A DNA stretch of 64,000 nucleotides from Vanilla planifolia (lineage: Eukaryota > Streptophyta > Magnoliopsida > Asparagales > Orchidaceae): assembly GCA_023846275.1 (NCBI GenBank), contig CM043869.1:34230737-34294736 (forward strand), written 5' to 3'. The notes beneath the pieces are model-generated. The model did not search any database and was not told the DNA's origin. It was given only the letters and a program-made list of their open reading frames with translations. This document shows, in pieces, positions 35,120 to 48,469 of the stretch (its first letter is position 1; each line of letters starts with the position of its first letter). Both the position numbers and the translations under genes were made by a program.

Positions 35120-38100
35120 GGTTATTGTTTAGGTATTTCTCTTGTACAATTTGTTGGTTTTTGTGGCAGATGGTGATTTAGTTTCTGTTGTTGCTAATAT
35201 CTGTGACGTCGTTAACGAAGATGACAATTTACTTCACATGCATAAGTTAACATAATTAATTTTTGTATACTAAACTATCTACAAAAATTCCAAATAAGTT
35301 AAGAACATACTTTTCCACCAGATTTTCTTGATAGTTTTTGACAAAGAAATCGTTAGATTTGTATAGTATTAAAGCTTGACCACTTAATATAAAAAAAGGA
35401 AAAAAAAATATTAGTTGTTGTTAAAGAAGATCACTAATGACGTTAGTGAAGATTGTGCAGTGGGGATTGTATCGGCTAAACTTTTACTCACAAGTGTTCT
35501 TTAGTTGATGGTTACCTTTGTTAAAAGGATTCATAATTAAAAAAAAATATAATATTTAAAATATATTTTTTGTTGAACTATCTAATTAAAGTAATATATT
35601 TGAAAGGACAATAAATATTATGACCAATCTAATGTGTGTGAAGATGATAATGATATATTAGGCATTGACAATAAATATATAGAAATGCACAATTGGAGAG
35701 CATTACTCATGATAGTTCTTTTTATGTCATGGATAATACCTAAAATCTAGGATTAAATTAACATCAAGTCAAAGCACATAATGGGTCATATGCAATGAGG
35801 TCTATCGCATTCAAGTAAGTTATAGCAAGCCTTGGGATGTTTGGTGAAAAGCTAGCAAAATTATTTTTGATTTTAATTAGGTGGTCACAAAAAGAATGCT
35901 TGTCAACATCTAGTTGGTTGTTGATATACTTGATCAAACATTGATATGATCTACTAATAAGATGTTGATTACTTTAGACTATAATGATCTACCATTGATC
36001 AATAAATTTCAACTAAATGAACAATCAATAAATTAAGCCATTGGATTATTGATCGATGTGTTATTAATCGATATTCCTAGTTATGATAGTTAATTAGTCG
36101 ATAAGCATTTGTATTTGGGGGGATCTGATCTCTATTTGGTCAAAAATCAATTATTATATAGATAATTGTGGTTGCTTTTCAAAATTGATTGGTTAGTGAT
36201 AAGGTGGAATTGGTAATAAAAGAAAATTTTATATTACATCCAAAAAGACCACATTTATATTACAAATAATAGTTTTTAAGAAAATTCTATTTGCTAAAAT
36301 AAACAAAAATTTATTTATATTACAAAATTCATAAGATGAGAGTATAATGGCCAAAAAGAAGAGGGCTAAATTTTCATATGATAAGGATAATTATTTAGCA
36401 AATAAGTACAAAGTGAGAATACAATAATATTAGGCTTTTCTTTAGTGATCATCTTCCTTGAAGTGGATGGTAGGTTATGCAGTTATAACTATTGGAGAAA
36501 TGAACATGCCCTTGCTTTCCTTAAGTTGTGAGAGATGTTTCCACATTGATAGCTTAATTGTTGATATACATGGGAAGAGTTACCATTATTCGCAAGGAGA
36601 TACCACTCTTTAATCATGGCTTAAGTATTTGATATATTATCACTTGAGTAGGAATTACCATTATTACATATAAATCTAAGGGATGCCTTGATGTTGATTT
36701 ATAAGCAAAGCATGTAGGAGCTCAAAGAGAAATCATTGTAATGTAAACTAGAATAGTTTAGCATAACTTTAGGCAATATGAATTCTTTTTCTTTAAACTA
36801 TAGATGAAGCAATATCAAATCTTTATAATTTGAAAATCATATGAGAAGCAAGTTATGAACTTTTACATTAGTTTAAAAAAATACTAATTATACATATCAA
36901 TAGCGGATTACTAACATGTTCATACTAATTGAATACATATGGCACTCTAAACATGTTTATGCTAAGCAAATGCATAAAGAGTGATGCAATTATACAACGT
37001 GAGTCACAAAATAAAATTCCATTGAATTACTTACTATTCCTTAATGGTTTTATGTTTAATCTTATTTTGACATAAAATTATTATACCATAAACAAATTAA
37101 GCTAATTATCATTTGCTTAGTATGTACATATATGTAAAACAAATAATGTTTGAATCATATCACATACTAGGTCAATCTCATATAATGAATATGAACATAA
37201 CATGTGATAAGTAATAAAATAGAAATATTTTTTTATTATTTTAACTTTTATCTAGTCTTCTTGAACTTTTTTATAATTCTTTGTCTTTATCTTTTTTATC
37301 AAATTGTTTTTCTTTTAGTTGGTTTAAGGCAATACTTTTAATAAAAAATATCTTTATTTTTTTTAGAACATGATAGTTTGAATAAAATAGTCTTGATGAT
37401 GCCTCATTTGATTTATCTCCAGAACTTATTATCTCATGATACTAGTTACCTCTTTAGAAAACTAATTATTATTTCACTTTTAAAACTATTTTGTCCTTTA
37501 CCAACTTTGTTCATTACCCTTTTCTTTTCCTTTATTCTTTTTTAGCTGCTTTAGAAGCTATTATTAATTTTTTCTTATTATTTGTATTGCTATTATCATA
37601 ATTCACATTTATTAACCTGTCAAACACTATTTTTTAAAAGAATAATAATCTCATATTATATCATATATAAACAAATCTCATGTTGAATCAAACATAAGTA
37701 AACATGACAATATAAGTATGAATAACAATCATCCTCAAATTTAATATTGTCGATTAATTTCTTATTAAGGTTGCTAAGCATTAAATATTATTATATTAGG
37801 TTGATGCATAGACCTTAATTTTCAATTGAAGTTGTACTATTTTGAATTTGATTTCAAAATGCATGCCTTCCCTTGATCGTTTTCGTTTCTTATGTAATGT
37901 TGGGCTACAATTCTTTTCCTCAATTTTCATAACTTGTTCACTCATGATTCTTCTTAATTCTTTTACTTAACTTTAGGACTCCTTTGATAGAACTTTCTCT
38001 CCTATTCTTCTCTCTTTAAGCTCTTGATTAAAAAAAATTTTCACCAAATTTTGTCATAACTCCCATAATCGATGATCCCTTTTCCTTTTACACTTCACAT

Positions 38101-40284
38101 GTGTTGTATTCACTTCCTAACCTTTCTCCTCCAAATGGCCACATCTATTTGATGAATACCTTTGGATGCCTTCGTGACTTTCCACCACTTGAAATCTAAA
38201 GGATTCTTATCACTTTGGGTGGCCATCAATTTGAAAACTATTGCATACGTGCATTAGTCTTAAGAAATTAGAGATTTAGGATTTATTAAAATTTATATTA
38301 ATTAAATTTTAGAGACCTCATATCATATTTCAATCAATTAAACCCCTAAAAATTAGTGTATGAGTGTTGTATGATTCTGCTTGATGAGATGTACTTATTA
38401 ATTAAATTTTACATTTTTTTACAACATTTAGTATTTTGTAATAATTTCATATACTTGAAATAATCAAAATTATTATTTACTAATTTTTAGATCAAATTCA
38501 ACATTTTATTTGTATTTGACATATTTCTTTTTTGTTCTAAAAAGATTTATTAAACTTATTCTTTTATGCTTTATCTTTTGAACACTTTTATAATTTTTAA
38601 GTTTATTTATTATTTTTACCATTTTTAAAAATTTTTAAAGATTTTAAAATTTTTCTTTTTAGTCTTAGAACCTTTTTTTAATACTTAAAAAGTTTTGATT
38701 TTTAATAACTTGGTGGTGACATTGAGATCTAAGTAATTCATATATTTTACTTTTCAATCTATCTTCCTATTTATAGGTGTCATACATCATTTTAATAGTG
38801 TATGATTTTTGAAAAAAAATAATATTAAAAAATATGAAAAACTTTCCAAAATTATAATTAATCCTAACTAAAAAAGTTATATATTTTATTTCACAAATTG
38901 GAATGTTACGCTTAATTAGCCAAAAATTTTGTAAACTTGTTGGCCACCATTTTTGCAAGCTAATGTCTAAAATAATTTATTCATACATCGATTGATGTCC
39001 ATGGGGCAAATTAATCAACAATGGTTGAAAAACTAATGTTTTCCACTTTCTCATAACATCTCTCAACACATCATATAAGATAACCTTATCCTTAAATGAT
39101 TGATCTTATGAAATAATATCAAAGTTTACATCACCATCTACTTAATAAAATAAAAAAATCAAATTTTATGTGCACTTAAAATGAATAAGTGAGGATACAA
39201 GACTTTACCTTGAGAATTGAAGATGACACTAAATCTAATCACAAATTATTTATCATATAAGATAAATAAAAGATCAATATAGATAAATGATTCAACTATA
39301 AATTAGACATAAGAAATTTAATTCATAAATAAATATTATGCCAAATTTATATAAATTCACATAGCATGCAAACTCATAAAAGACCAACTTGTGTCTACTA
39401 ATGACAATAATTCTCATCTATAGTATCTAAGTCTACGACTCTTAATGTAATGGATATATTACATATAATGTAAATAATAATAAAATTCTAAAAAATTTAG
39501 CACATAAACCAATAAAGAATAATATATATAAAAATAAAATTATAATAAAATAAGTATAATTATGTCATAAAAAATCAATAATCATAATGAAATATGTTAT
39601 GATATAAGAAAACCAACAAATTAAGCCAAAAATATATATAAACCTAAATATTTATTTTTCTATTTCTTGTTTATTATATTTTTATTATTCAACAAATTAT
39701 TTTTTAATGTGTTAGATATATTCTAGATTTTACTCTCTTTAGGTCATTATTCTATAAAATCAATACTAATAATATAGACGTTATAGAAGGTATCCTCACC
39801 CTAATGGGTTGTCTTTTTCCAATATCAGTACCATATATATATACATAGGATGTTCTCATTCTATATCATGTACATGAAAAAATCTCATCTTTATAATATA
39901 TATCAATATCATGTAGTCATAGATGAAAATTTTTATCCTGTGAGATTATAATATATCTAGTTATATATGAGAATAATTTCTATAGGGGTATGTCAATTAT
40001 TCTCTTTTATTTTCTTACTTGATAATTTGACATGTCAAATATTTATATTTCAAATTATTTTCTTAGTCATTATCTTACAAAAATTTTTATTATAATGCAT
40101 GTCATAAGATAATTTCATGTAAAATATTGAGGTATGTAATGTCATAAAATAAAAACATATAAATAAGATGTTAAATAAAAAATGAACCTATTAAAACTAG
40201 CTCAATTTTACATAAAATAATAATGTAAAAAATATTTTAATATTCTTTATGTAAAGAATATAATTTTTTAATTAACATAAAAAA
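35120..40284. other. Very AT-rich intergenic DNA, no gene seen
   Basis: Five kilobases upstream of the IPT gene. No ORF with coding character, no retrotransposon motif and no clear repeat array were recognised. Confidence 0.6.
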
Positions 40285-40610
40285 TAATTTATTAGTATAT
40301 TTATATTATAGTCATCAAATTTATTTATTACATATAATACAAGAGATAAAAATTATTCTAATGTTTATAATAGTTATCAAAAGATAACTTAAAAAAATGT
40401 ATCATTTTATAAATTATAAATTAATTTATTAGTATATTTATATTATAGTTCTGTGATTTATTTATTATATACAATGCATGAAATATAAATTATTAGAATG
40501 TCCATAATGCTTATCGAAAGATAACCTAGAAAAATATATCATTTCATAAATTACAAATTAATTAATTAGGGTATTTATATCATAATTATAAGATTTATCT
40601 ACCTAAATTT
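40285..40610. repeat. 137-bp tandem repeat, about 2.4 copies
   Basis: Units start at about 40285, 40422 and 40559. Each opens with TAATTWATTAG followed by a TATTTATAT segment. The first two units then carry a TTTATTTATTA block, and a RATAACYTAGAAAA-like segment near their ends. Divergence between copies is moderate. No known satellite is recognised. Confidence 0.75.
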
Positions 40611-43565
40611 ATGAGTTAATTTTTTTCTAATCTCAATCTTTTTTATTTCTTATAATACAATGTATATGCAATAGTTAACAATGTCAAACATATGACATAT
40701 TTAGTAAGTAATTATATTCATATTAATTCTTTTTAAATCCTTAAGTTGTTGTTTAAAATCATACTATTACAATCCCCCATCATACTATATAATCTTCCAA
40801 AAATAACTATTTTGAATCATATCATACATATACGATTCCATGATCGTACCATCAAATTCCTAAAATTTTTGCTTTATTATTCATGTAGCTTATGAATGTA
40901 CTATACAATTATAAAGATCGTACTATACTATCCTACACTGCTTTAGTATAATTCTTATTGCCCAATGATTATCAAATACAATCCATAACATTATATTGTA
41001 TAATTTTCATTTTATCTCAATCTTGCTACCTTGTCAAGAAGTCATACTACGACAATAAACCTATTATACCATATGATCAATGCGCTATATCTTATCAGCT
41101 ACTCATCTTTGATCTTATCATACATTTTCACTATTACTCCATCATTAAGATATCATTATAAATGATAATACTCAACATACAAGTTTAATCATAGTTTTCT
41201 CACTCTATACTTAGCTATTTTATCATATTTTTTACTAATCATCGAGTACTATTAACAAGGTTATTACATAAGATATTCTATATTCGACCCTTGTATGCTC
41301 CCTCTAATAGACCCATCTGATGCAATAAAAAACACTTATCTTTATCATACCATACAATTCCATACACTATATTACGATGATCTTGAATTTAACTTAATTG
41401 GTTCTTTATCTTTAAGCCTATGAAGCATCGTCAAGTATGATCTCCATAGTTATACCGATACAACCATGAAATATGCCTCAATTATATCATGCATAGCTGA
41501 TATTTATGTCGTCATCTTATGACGAATCACTAGCTCAACACATCCTACAAGTACAATACATGTATCATCTTTGTATGATTACCTTAACAACTTAGTTGTA
41601 GCTTAATTGTCCTCATACTAATATGACACATAAATTATTCAGTATGATATCTTCAATGAATCCCATACAACCTATCATCATCTCCTTACATCTTGATATC
41701 ATCATATCTTATGATGATATCAACATATTTGCATACTTTTCTCTTATTCTCTTGGTGCTTGTCACCTTTTTTGTGGCAAACCTTGTGTTTGTTGTCTCGT
41801 TTCATCAGCAAAACCAACTTCTCTTAATCTTATCCTCATTATGCTACTCATAGGAACCTAATCATGAAAAATTAGAGCATAAATAACATTAACTAAGCCT
41901 TAAGTCTTACCCTATCAAGGATGCTAAAACTATGATTTAAAATGCTTCCCTCTTGATTAGAGCATTATAACAAGACTTCTCTGACCTTGATGGAGAAAAC
42001 AATAATTTACTTTGGTCATCACACTCAACTCCCAACAATGATAGCTTATCAGTGTAACTCATGCTTCATATAACATTAGCTCCTTATTCGACTCAGACCT
42101 ATATATAACCACAATAAAGGGTCGATAAGTCTAAAAAACCTTAATTAGTCAAAGTTTCCCATTGTATTACATATGTGAAGTGGGAAAATATAAAAACTCT
42201 AATTAATAAAATTACCTGCACATCATCATTGAAAATTCAAAATTGTCGTTGATATCGATTTTAGTTTGAGATTTTGATAAAGTCCTTGTAATTTTAGTAA
42301 TTATAAATCCATCTTCTATCAACTTGTTTTCCTTCTTCAACAAAATTAAAAAGTACACATATGTCTTAGTGCAAACTAATATTCTTATATTTATAGATCT
42401 ATCATTTGATAATTGATTTTGACTTAAACCAAAATTTCAATAATTACAAATCTATCTTGAGCAATATTGTGAAATTATAATTGTATCTAAAGTTTTAAAA
42501 ATTTATAATAAATTTTTAAAATCTTTAAAAATTACAAACTCTATGTCATTATACTCATCTCTTAGAGTTTTTCTAATTTATATACTCAAACAATAATTTT
42601 GATCATGTTTAAGCTTATAAAACATGTTTTAATATTTTATCATTGTTTTAAAACTATAAATAGTATATTTTAAGAAATTGTCTTGACTAAGTTCAGTTAT
42701 ACCTAATCATAATCTTCTTAATTTGATTTTAAGATTTCTTATATCTTGATTAAGGTCAAAATAATGGTTGTTATAGTTTTACCTTTTTACAAAGATTTGA
42801 TCTCAAAATTTTAGAGAAGTCTAGCTATAAAAATCAGAGTCATTACAAAAACCATTTACAAGGGTCTTTATTGTATAACAGTCTTGCACATTGAAATAAT
42901 ATATAAGTCAATATAACATTAGTTGAAAACATTTTATAAGAAATTAGTGATCTAGCTACTCATTTACTTAAATTTATTCTCACAACTTGTCATAATGGGA
43001 TGCTAACTTATCTGTCCATGACTTCAAAAAGTGAGTAATGTATTGTGTGTCGTTTAGTACCATGTCGTGTGTGCAAATATATAAGTCCATCTAAAAAAGA
43101 AGTTAAAAGAGTACTAATAAATAAAAAAAGTATATGATGATAAATAAAAAGGCAAAAAACTCACATATCTTACAACTTAACATTGTCACGAGGGGTTAGT
43201 TATCTATGTCAAATATTCCCATGTTCCTATAACCTTGCAATCCCATTAAATGGCATGAATACTAAGGGACAACACAAGCTTGTTAAGATTCTTATTTGTT
43301 GTTGCATAGATGGATTTACATTGATTTATTGGTGAATTATAGGCATGGTCAAGTTGCTAGTAATGAAGGACCCATCTCTAGCCATATGATTTTTAGTATA
43401 ACAAATAAATATTAATGAACATTAGCAAACTTAAAAAATGTGCGTATGTACTTTAAGAAATAAAAGAAATCACATATAGATATGTGTATTATATTACTTT
43501 AAAGAATCATGTTTATTGTCTTGATTAATCTTCTCTTTTATCTCATCTCTTTCTTCTTCTATTAA

Positions 43566-43603
<38 letters not shown>

Positions 43604-45407
43604 CCAATATATAGGGTGACAACATGTGAATAGTTCCCTTTAGCTTCTTATAGAACACACTTATTCACATCTTTTACACTTATCTTATCTTCATTAAAAG
43701 TTATATGCCTAAACTTGTATACAACCCACATGTTCACTTTGTCACATTTTAGGCTTGGATAGTAAGTGTATTAAACATCTAGAATTTAGTGAGCAAATGA
43801 AAAATGGTTTATATCAAGAGATTAATAACATAAATTGATATGAATAAATCATATCTAAATAGCATAATCCTATTATCTCTCATAAAAATATTAAAACTTT
43901 ACAATATTCATGAGAAGTTTATATCAACCATTTTTCATATATGTACTATTTCACGCTGTTTTTTTATTTTCACCATATAACCTATTATATAATTTAAAAT
44001 CATTTATGAAAAAGCCCTTGTATTATTCTAGCAACCATGATGGTCCTTGGGTTAGCACCATTAATTTTGGTTCCATATTGAACATCGAATTATTATTATC
44101 TTATATAAAAAATTTGTTTTATGAACTTAAAGTTGTGATAGAGTACGTTATGATATTTTCAAGCTTTATATTTTGAGAAGTTCATTTGTAAAGTCTAGCC
44201 ATAAAAAATCTTATATTAATATAATGCTTAATGATGATAAACAAAAATGTAATATAATCTTATGTGTATATATATATGAATATAATAAACAATCATTATT
44301 ACATGATTCATGTGTTGTCCTTAGCATAATTGAATAGAAAATAAATATGAGCTACTTTGAGATGTTCATCTATGCATTATATAGTCCTCTTTCTGGTTAA
44401 AGAGGATATCCTTGAACAAAGGAAAAAGAACTACCCTAAGTACATATATCATCATCATTATAAGAAAAATAGTTTGACCTTCCTTTTGGATATTAGACTT
44501 GAAGTAATAAGGACAAAATTTGAGAACCCTCAAATAACATAGACTTCACAGATCCTTTATTCTACATGAGCCTTACCATCAATAATTCTTTTCAAGCTAA
44601 AGAACATTTTCACATAAGGGTATGACATTTATATTGTATTAACCCTTTGATGTTTCTTCATACATAACACAAATAGAAAAAATACCATGTTATAAAAAAA
44701 GCTGATGAAAACATTTTGTTAAGTTTGCACAACTTTTCAATAATGTTTCCTTCCACAAATCTTTAAATATGCTTTCTTTAGTGTTAATGCATTTATTTCT
44801 AAAAAATAATAACATTTCAATGTTTGTTTACACGTTGTTGTTGAAAATAACTTCTTAATGTAATACACAATAAATTTTGTATAAAAATATGATAGTTGTG
44901 ACTTTCATCTTATAAAGTGTATACTTAGTAATCTACTAATATTGGATGCAAGTTTATATAAAAACTTTAACTTCTTTGCTATAAAAAAATATTTATCATT
45001 CCTTAGAAAATTAGATAATGTAGATTTTTGTGCTTTATCACATTATTGGCATAGTTCCAATTAAGTAATTTTATTATACAATACAAGACAAAGTTTAGCC
45101 TTTGGATTGTTCTTTGTTTTACTTAGAATGTCAATAATTGGTTTAAAAGTTTTGCTTAATTAATTTTGCTTGATGTGCATAATTTCTTAATTATTGCAAA
45201 TTAAAAGTGTTTGCTAGTAATAAAGCTCCCATAAAATACTACAATGAATTTGATTATGGGTCATATGAATCTAAGTATCAACTTGAAAAGTATATTTGGG
45301 AAGGAATGCACATGTTTAGACATGTATCCACCACTTAAACATGGTTATGGAGGGTTCCAACTCCCTCTTCTAATCAAAGAATTTATTTTTTTGCTTTATA
45401 TACTAAT
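40611..45407. other. AT-rich intergenic DNA, no gene seen
   Basis: 40700-41700 is dense in ATCATAC/GTATGAT words like those at 19.3-20 kb. An (AT)n microsatellite lies at 43569-43600. Several ORFs of 60-90 codons lack any recognisable motif. Confidence 0.55.
43569..43600. repeat. (AT)n microsatellite
   Basis: About sixteen uninterrupted AT units. Confidence 0.9.
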
Positions 45408-45412
45408 GGTTA
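45408..45412. repeat. Target-site duplication (left) of the solo LTR
   Basis: GGTTA lies directly before the LTR terminus TGTTACACCC and is repeated at 48465-48469. Confidence 0.9.
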
Positions 45413-46382
45413 TGTTACACCCCATTTTTCCTAGGCTGATTTTTGGCATAAAATTTTTTTTTTTTTATATAGACAGCTCAGATCGTCCCATACCAACCTG
45501 AGTAGCCTACGAAAACATAGGATATAACACATCATTACACACCTACTTCCCTTAACAATGTGGATCCCATCTCCCGGGTACACCGTCAAATCAGGTTCAT
45601 GACTCCTGAATTAACAGATGGACTCGCGCAATGTTACTCCTACTAGACCCAATACTCCTAACCCCTACGGGTAGGAGAACCGGTCTATTAGAAGTCTGAA
45701 CCCCCATGGTTAAGTTCCATAGTCATGTAATGACCTCACCATCAAACAAAAAGATATATAACATCCTCAGATAAAATATGGCACTCCACACACCATACTC
45801 CAAGACAATAAAATACAACAGTGAATGGAACTACATACAAGAATAAGATCCAAGTCCAACAAGTGCAATATTATCCAACCAGAAACATAAGTCAGAATTT
45901 CCCTCACATATTACATGACATATGAGAATAACAATCTCATTAAATACATCCAACAGCAATAATCAACTAACCAGAATATCTCAGACAATTACAAATCAGA
46001 TATCCTCCACAATCCTGCTGACCACGATCCCACCTAATCTGGTAGCGTTAAGTCTGCCGAGCCACTGAAAATATATAATACAGGAATGAGCTACGCCCAG
46101 TAGGAAAGACAGCTAGTAAAACTCACATGCAAGAGAAGGATAATAGCAAAAATATAGGAATACAGCATAACAATGTATGGTGGATAGGCACTCTCAGTCC
46201 CAGACTCCGACCAACCACAGTCACCCCCAGTCACACCAGAGTAGCTCTCCTCTGGGCTTCCAGGTAGCATGCCAGTGGGAACGCCCATCTCGAAACACGC
46301 ATGGCGCCTAAGCACCCGACACCGCAGTGTCTCTCGTCAATCAATCTCCTGGAGACTACAGACAGATCCAGTCACATAATCT

Positions 46383-46492
46383 CTAGCCAACGTGAGACAC
46401 CCCTGCCACCCTAAGGCGCGCAGGCCTACACACTTGGCTAGCCACTGCGAGACACCCCTGCCACCCTCAGGCGCGCAGGCCTACACACATGG
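46383..46492. repeat. 55-bp internal tandem duplication in the LTR
   Basis: Two adjacent 55-base units (46383-46437 and 46438-46492) share CTAGCCA, GAGACACCCCTGCCACCCT and GCGCGCAGGCCTACACAC. The same pair, more diverged, is present in the other LTR (about 63170-63285), so the duplication predates both insertions. Confidence 0.88.
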
Positions 46493-47947
46493 ACCAGGAG
46501 AGATTGACTCAGCCACCGTCCCAAGGAGTCCTCTACCAACAACTTCCATAGAAGCTCACGCCTCTACAGTCATTGCCAATCTCTAACTCCAAGATTCGGC
46601 AACATGTGTCCAGGTACAACAAGGCGTATACCAGTCTACATGTATACTGTGGAAGCTAAGTCCGAACCGCACAGTTACCTACCACAACTACCCTAAAACA
46701 TCATATAGGGTCTATAGTAGTCCGGTCCAATATGCCAATCCATGAAATATGCCAATACTGAATAAACTGACTCAATCCATGCCGTTGCCATCAAAGCAAC
46801 ACAATTGTCAATTACTGACTGTTCTGGTAGCATCCATGTACCATATCTTTGTCTGACTGTTTCCAGCTGTACTGTCATCAGTGATAACATTTTTCCCCAC
46901 TTCAGGAAATTTGTTCTTTACCCACTGATCTCTAGAATTTCCGAAATTCCTCATTTCCAAGTTTTCTGATTTTCCTTGAATTTTCTAAATGTAAATAATT
47001 CCTAAAACTCAATTATCGAATTTTTCCTAAATTTGAAATATCAAATTTTGCATTTTATCCATTTTTTTCCAAAATTCGGAATAATTCCCCGAATTTAAAA
47101 TTTTGCTATTCACTATACTGCGCCGAATCCCCTGAATCGCATCTTGCCACCGGTTCGGGCTTTCATGCTGAACCAAACCCCGCCGGTCAGTTATTAATCC
47201 GAAATTCAGCCGACGCTTATATATAATATTAATGATTAATATTATTATTATTCTCTTAATAATTCAACTAATCCCTAATTAATCCTTAATTCGTCTCCTT
47301 CCTTCGCCCGTCGTCCGCGAAACCCTAGCCGCCGCAATAGCCGACCAATACGATCATTCCGTCGATTTCCGGCGACTGCGAACAAGGAGAACATGTTCGT
47401 ACTATCCTAATGTTCCAATAATGTCGCTAATTTCCTAAGGTTTAAATCAAGTTTTCCGCCGAGCAGTTTCGTCTAATCCTCATGTTGACAATTCACGAAA
47501 TTATAGTTCTAGCATTATACAATCATATTAACATGAATAAAGTGGCATATTTAAATCCTTATGCTTGGTAATTTTCCAATTTCGGCGAAACAAATTAACG
47601 TCCCGAAAACCCTAACATGCAATTTTCGATAATTTGTACAATTAGCTTCAAAAATCACATTCGCATGCTTAGATAGAGATTTGCAAACTAATACATGCTT
47701 CAATTTGCTAATTATCTAATTTAAATATCTGAAATTCCTACCTCGAAGACGCCGGCGACGGTGAAGCTCGTCCGCAGCTCGCCGCAGCTCCTCGCCGAAC
47801 GAATTTGGTCTCAATCAACTCTCCTCGGTCTCGTGAATCTCCGGGCACAAAAAGCCCCTTGCCAGGCCGCCGGAATCACGCGCCGTACGCCGGGAATTTC
47901 CTCGCTATCGCCGTCGAACGAAAACCCTATTCGCTGCTTCGCGAGGG

Positions 47948-47955
47948 TTTTTATA
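47948..47955 (-). promoter_or_regulatory. LTR TATA box
   Basis: TATAAAAA on the minus strand within GGGGTATAAAAACCC. It divides the LTR into a U3 of about 540 bases and an R-U5 part of about 2.4 kb. Confidence 0.65.
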
Positions 47956-48009
47956 CCCCGGGCCGACACGGTGAACCCGTTACGCGTTCGACACGTTTTC
48001 GACACGTGA

Positions 48010-48099
48010 GCACCCGATACGCGCTGTCGACACGCTATCCACACGGTAAGCACACAATACGCGCTGTCGACACGCTATCGACACGGTAAGCACCCGATC
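48010..48099. repeat. 40-bp tandem repeat in LTR U3 (2.25 copies)
   Basis: Units 48010-48049 and 48050-48089 differ at only a few positions and share ACGCGCTGTCGACACGCTAT. A partial third unit follows. They lie just upstream of the TATA box in the LTR's orientation, where enhancer repeats are common. They are not recognisable in the LTR at 61282. Confidence 0.9.
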
Positions 48100-48464
48100 A
48101 GCCGGTTCGATCTCACCCGCCGATCTCGACCGTCCGATCCGCTTATTAGAACGCACACGCAAACTCACCCGGCGAACCGCCTCCGCCTCCGCTGAACCGT
48201 TCCGGTCCGGTTCACGCGCGATAAAAAAAACGATTTCCGGTTTAATTTAATTAGATTTTCGAATTTCTAAAAATCTAATAAATCCAATTAAATAGGGAAA
48301 ATTAATTAAAAATTCCTCGGTGCTCCGAAAAATTCCCAAAAGATTTCAGAAATTCCAATAGCCTACAATTGAGTTCCTGGCTCATCCTACTGTCGATTCG
48401 AAATCATCCAAGCCACAATTAATTTATTAAAGATCAAATACATAAAATTTTACCGGGTATAACA

Positions 48465-48469
48465 GGTTA
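48465..48469. repeat. Target-site duplication (right) of the solo LTR
   Basis: GGTTA follows the LTR terminus GGTATAACA directly and matches 45408-45412. Confidence 0.9.

Larger units (their letters stand above)
45413..48464 (-). mobile_element. Complete 3052-bp solo LTR of a long-LTR retrotransposon family
   Basis: Termini on the plus strand are TGTTACACCC and GGGTATAACA, forming the TG..CA ends with short inverted ends. Both sides carry the same 5-base target duplication, GGTTA, and no internal region is present, so this is a solo LTR left by recombination. Orientation is minus: a TATAAAAA lies at 47948-47955, about 510 bases from the 5' end, followed by GAAGCAGCGAATAGGG-type leader sequence. 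The U3 is GC- and CpG-rich, while the outer downstream part is AT-rich. Lengths near 3 kb and ends of this type are usual for Del/Tekay chromoviruses, so that lineage is a reasonable guess but cannot be shown without an internal region. A second family member begins at 61282. Confidence 0.9.

Noticed and set aside
43160..45300. Possible DNA-transposon (CACTA-like) coding remnants
   Set aside because: Some short ORFs looked suggestive, but no transposase motif, terminal inverted repeat or target duplication was found.
47761..48168. ORFs on both strands in the GC-rich U3/R part of the solo LTR
   Set aside because: They are not conserved in frame in the LTR at 61282 and include the 40-bp tandem repeat.
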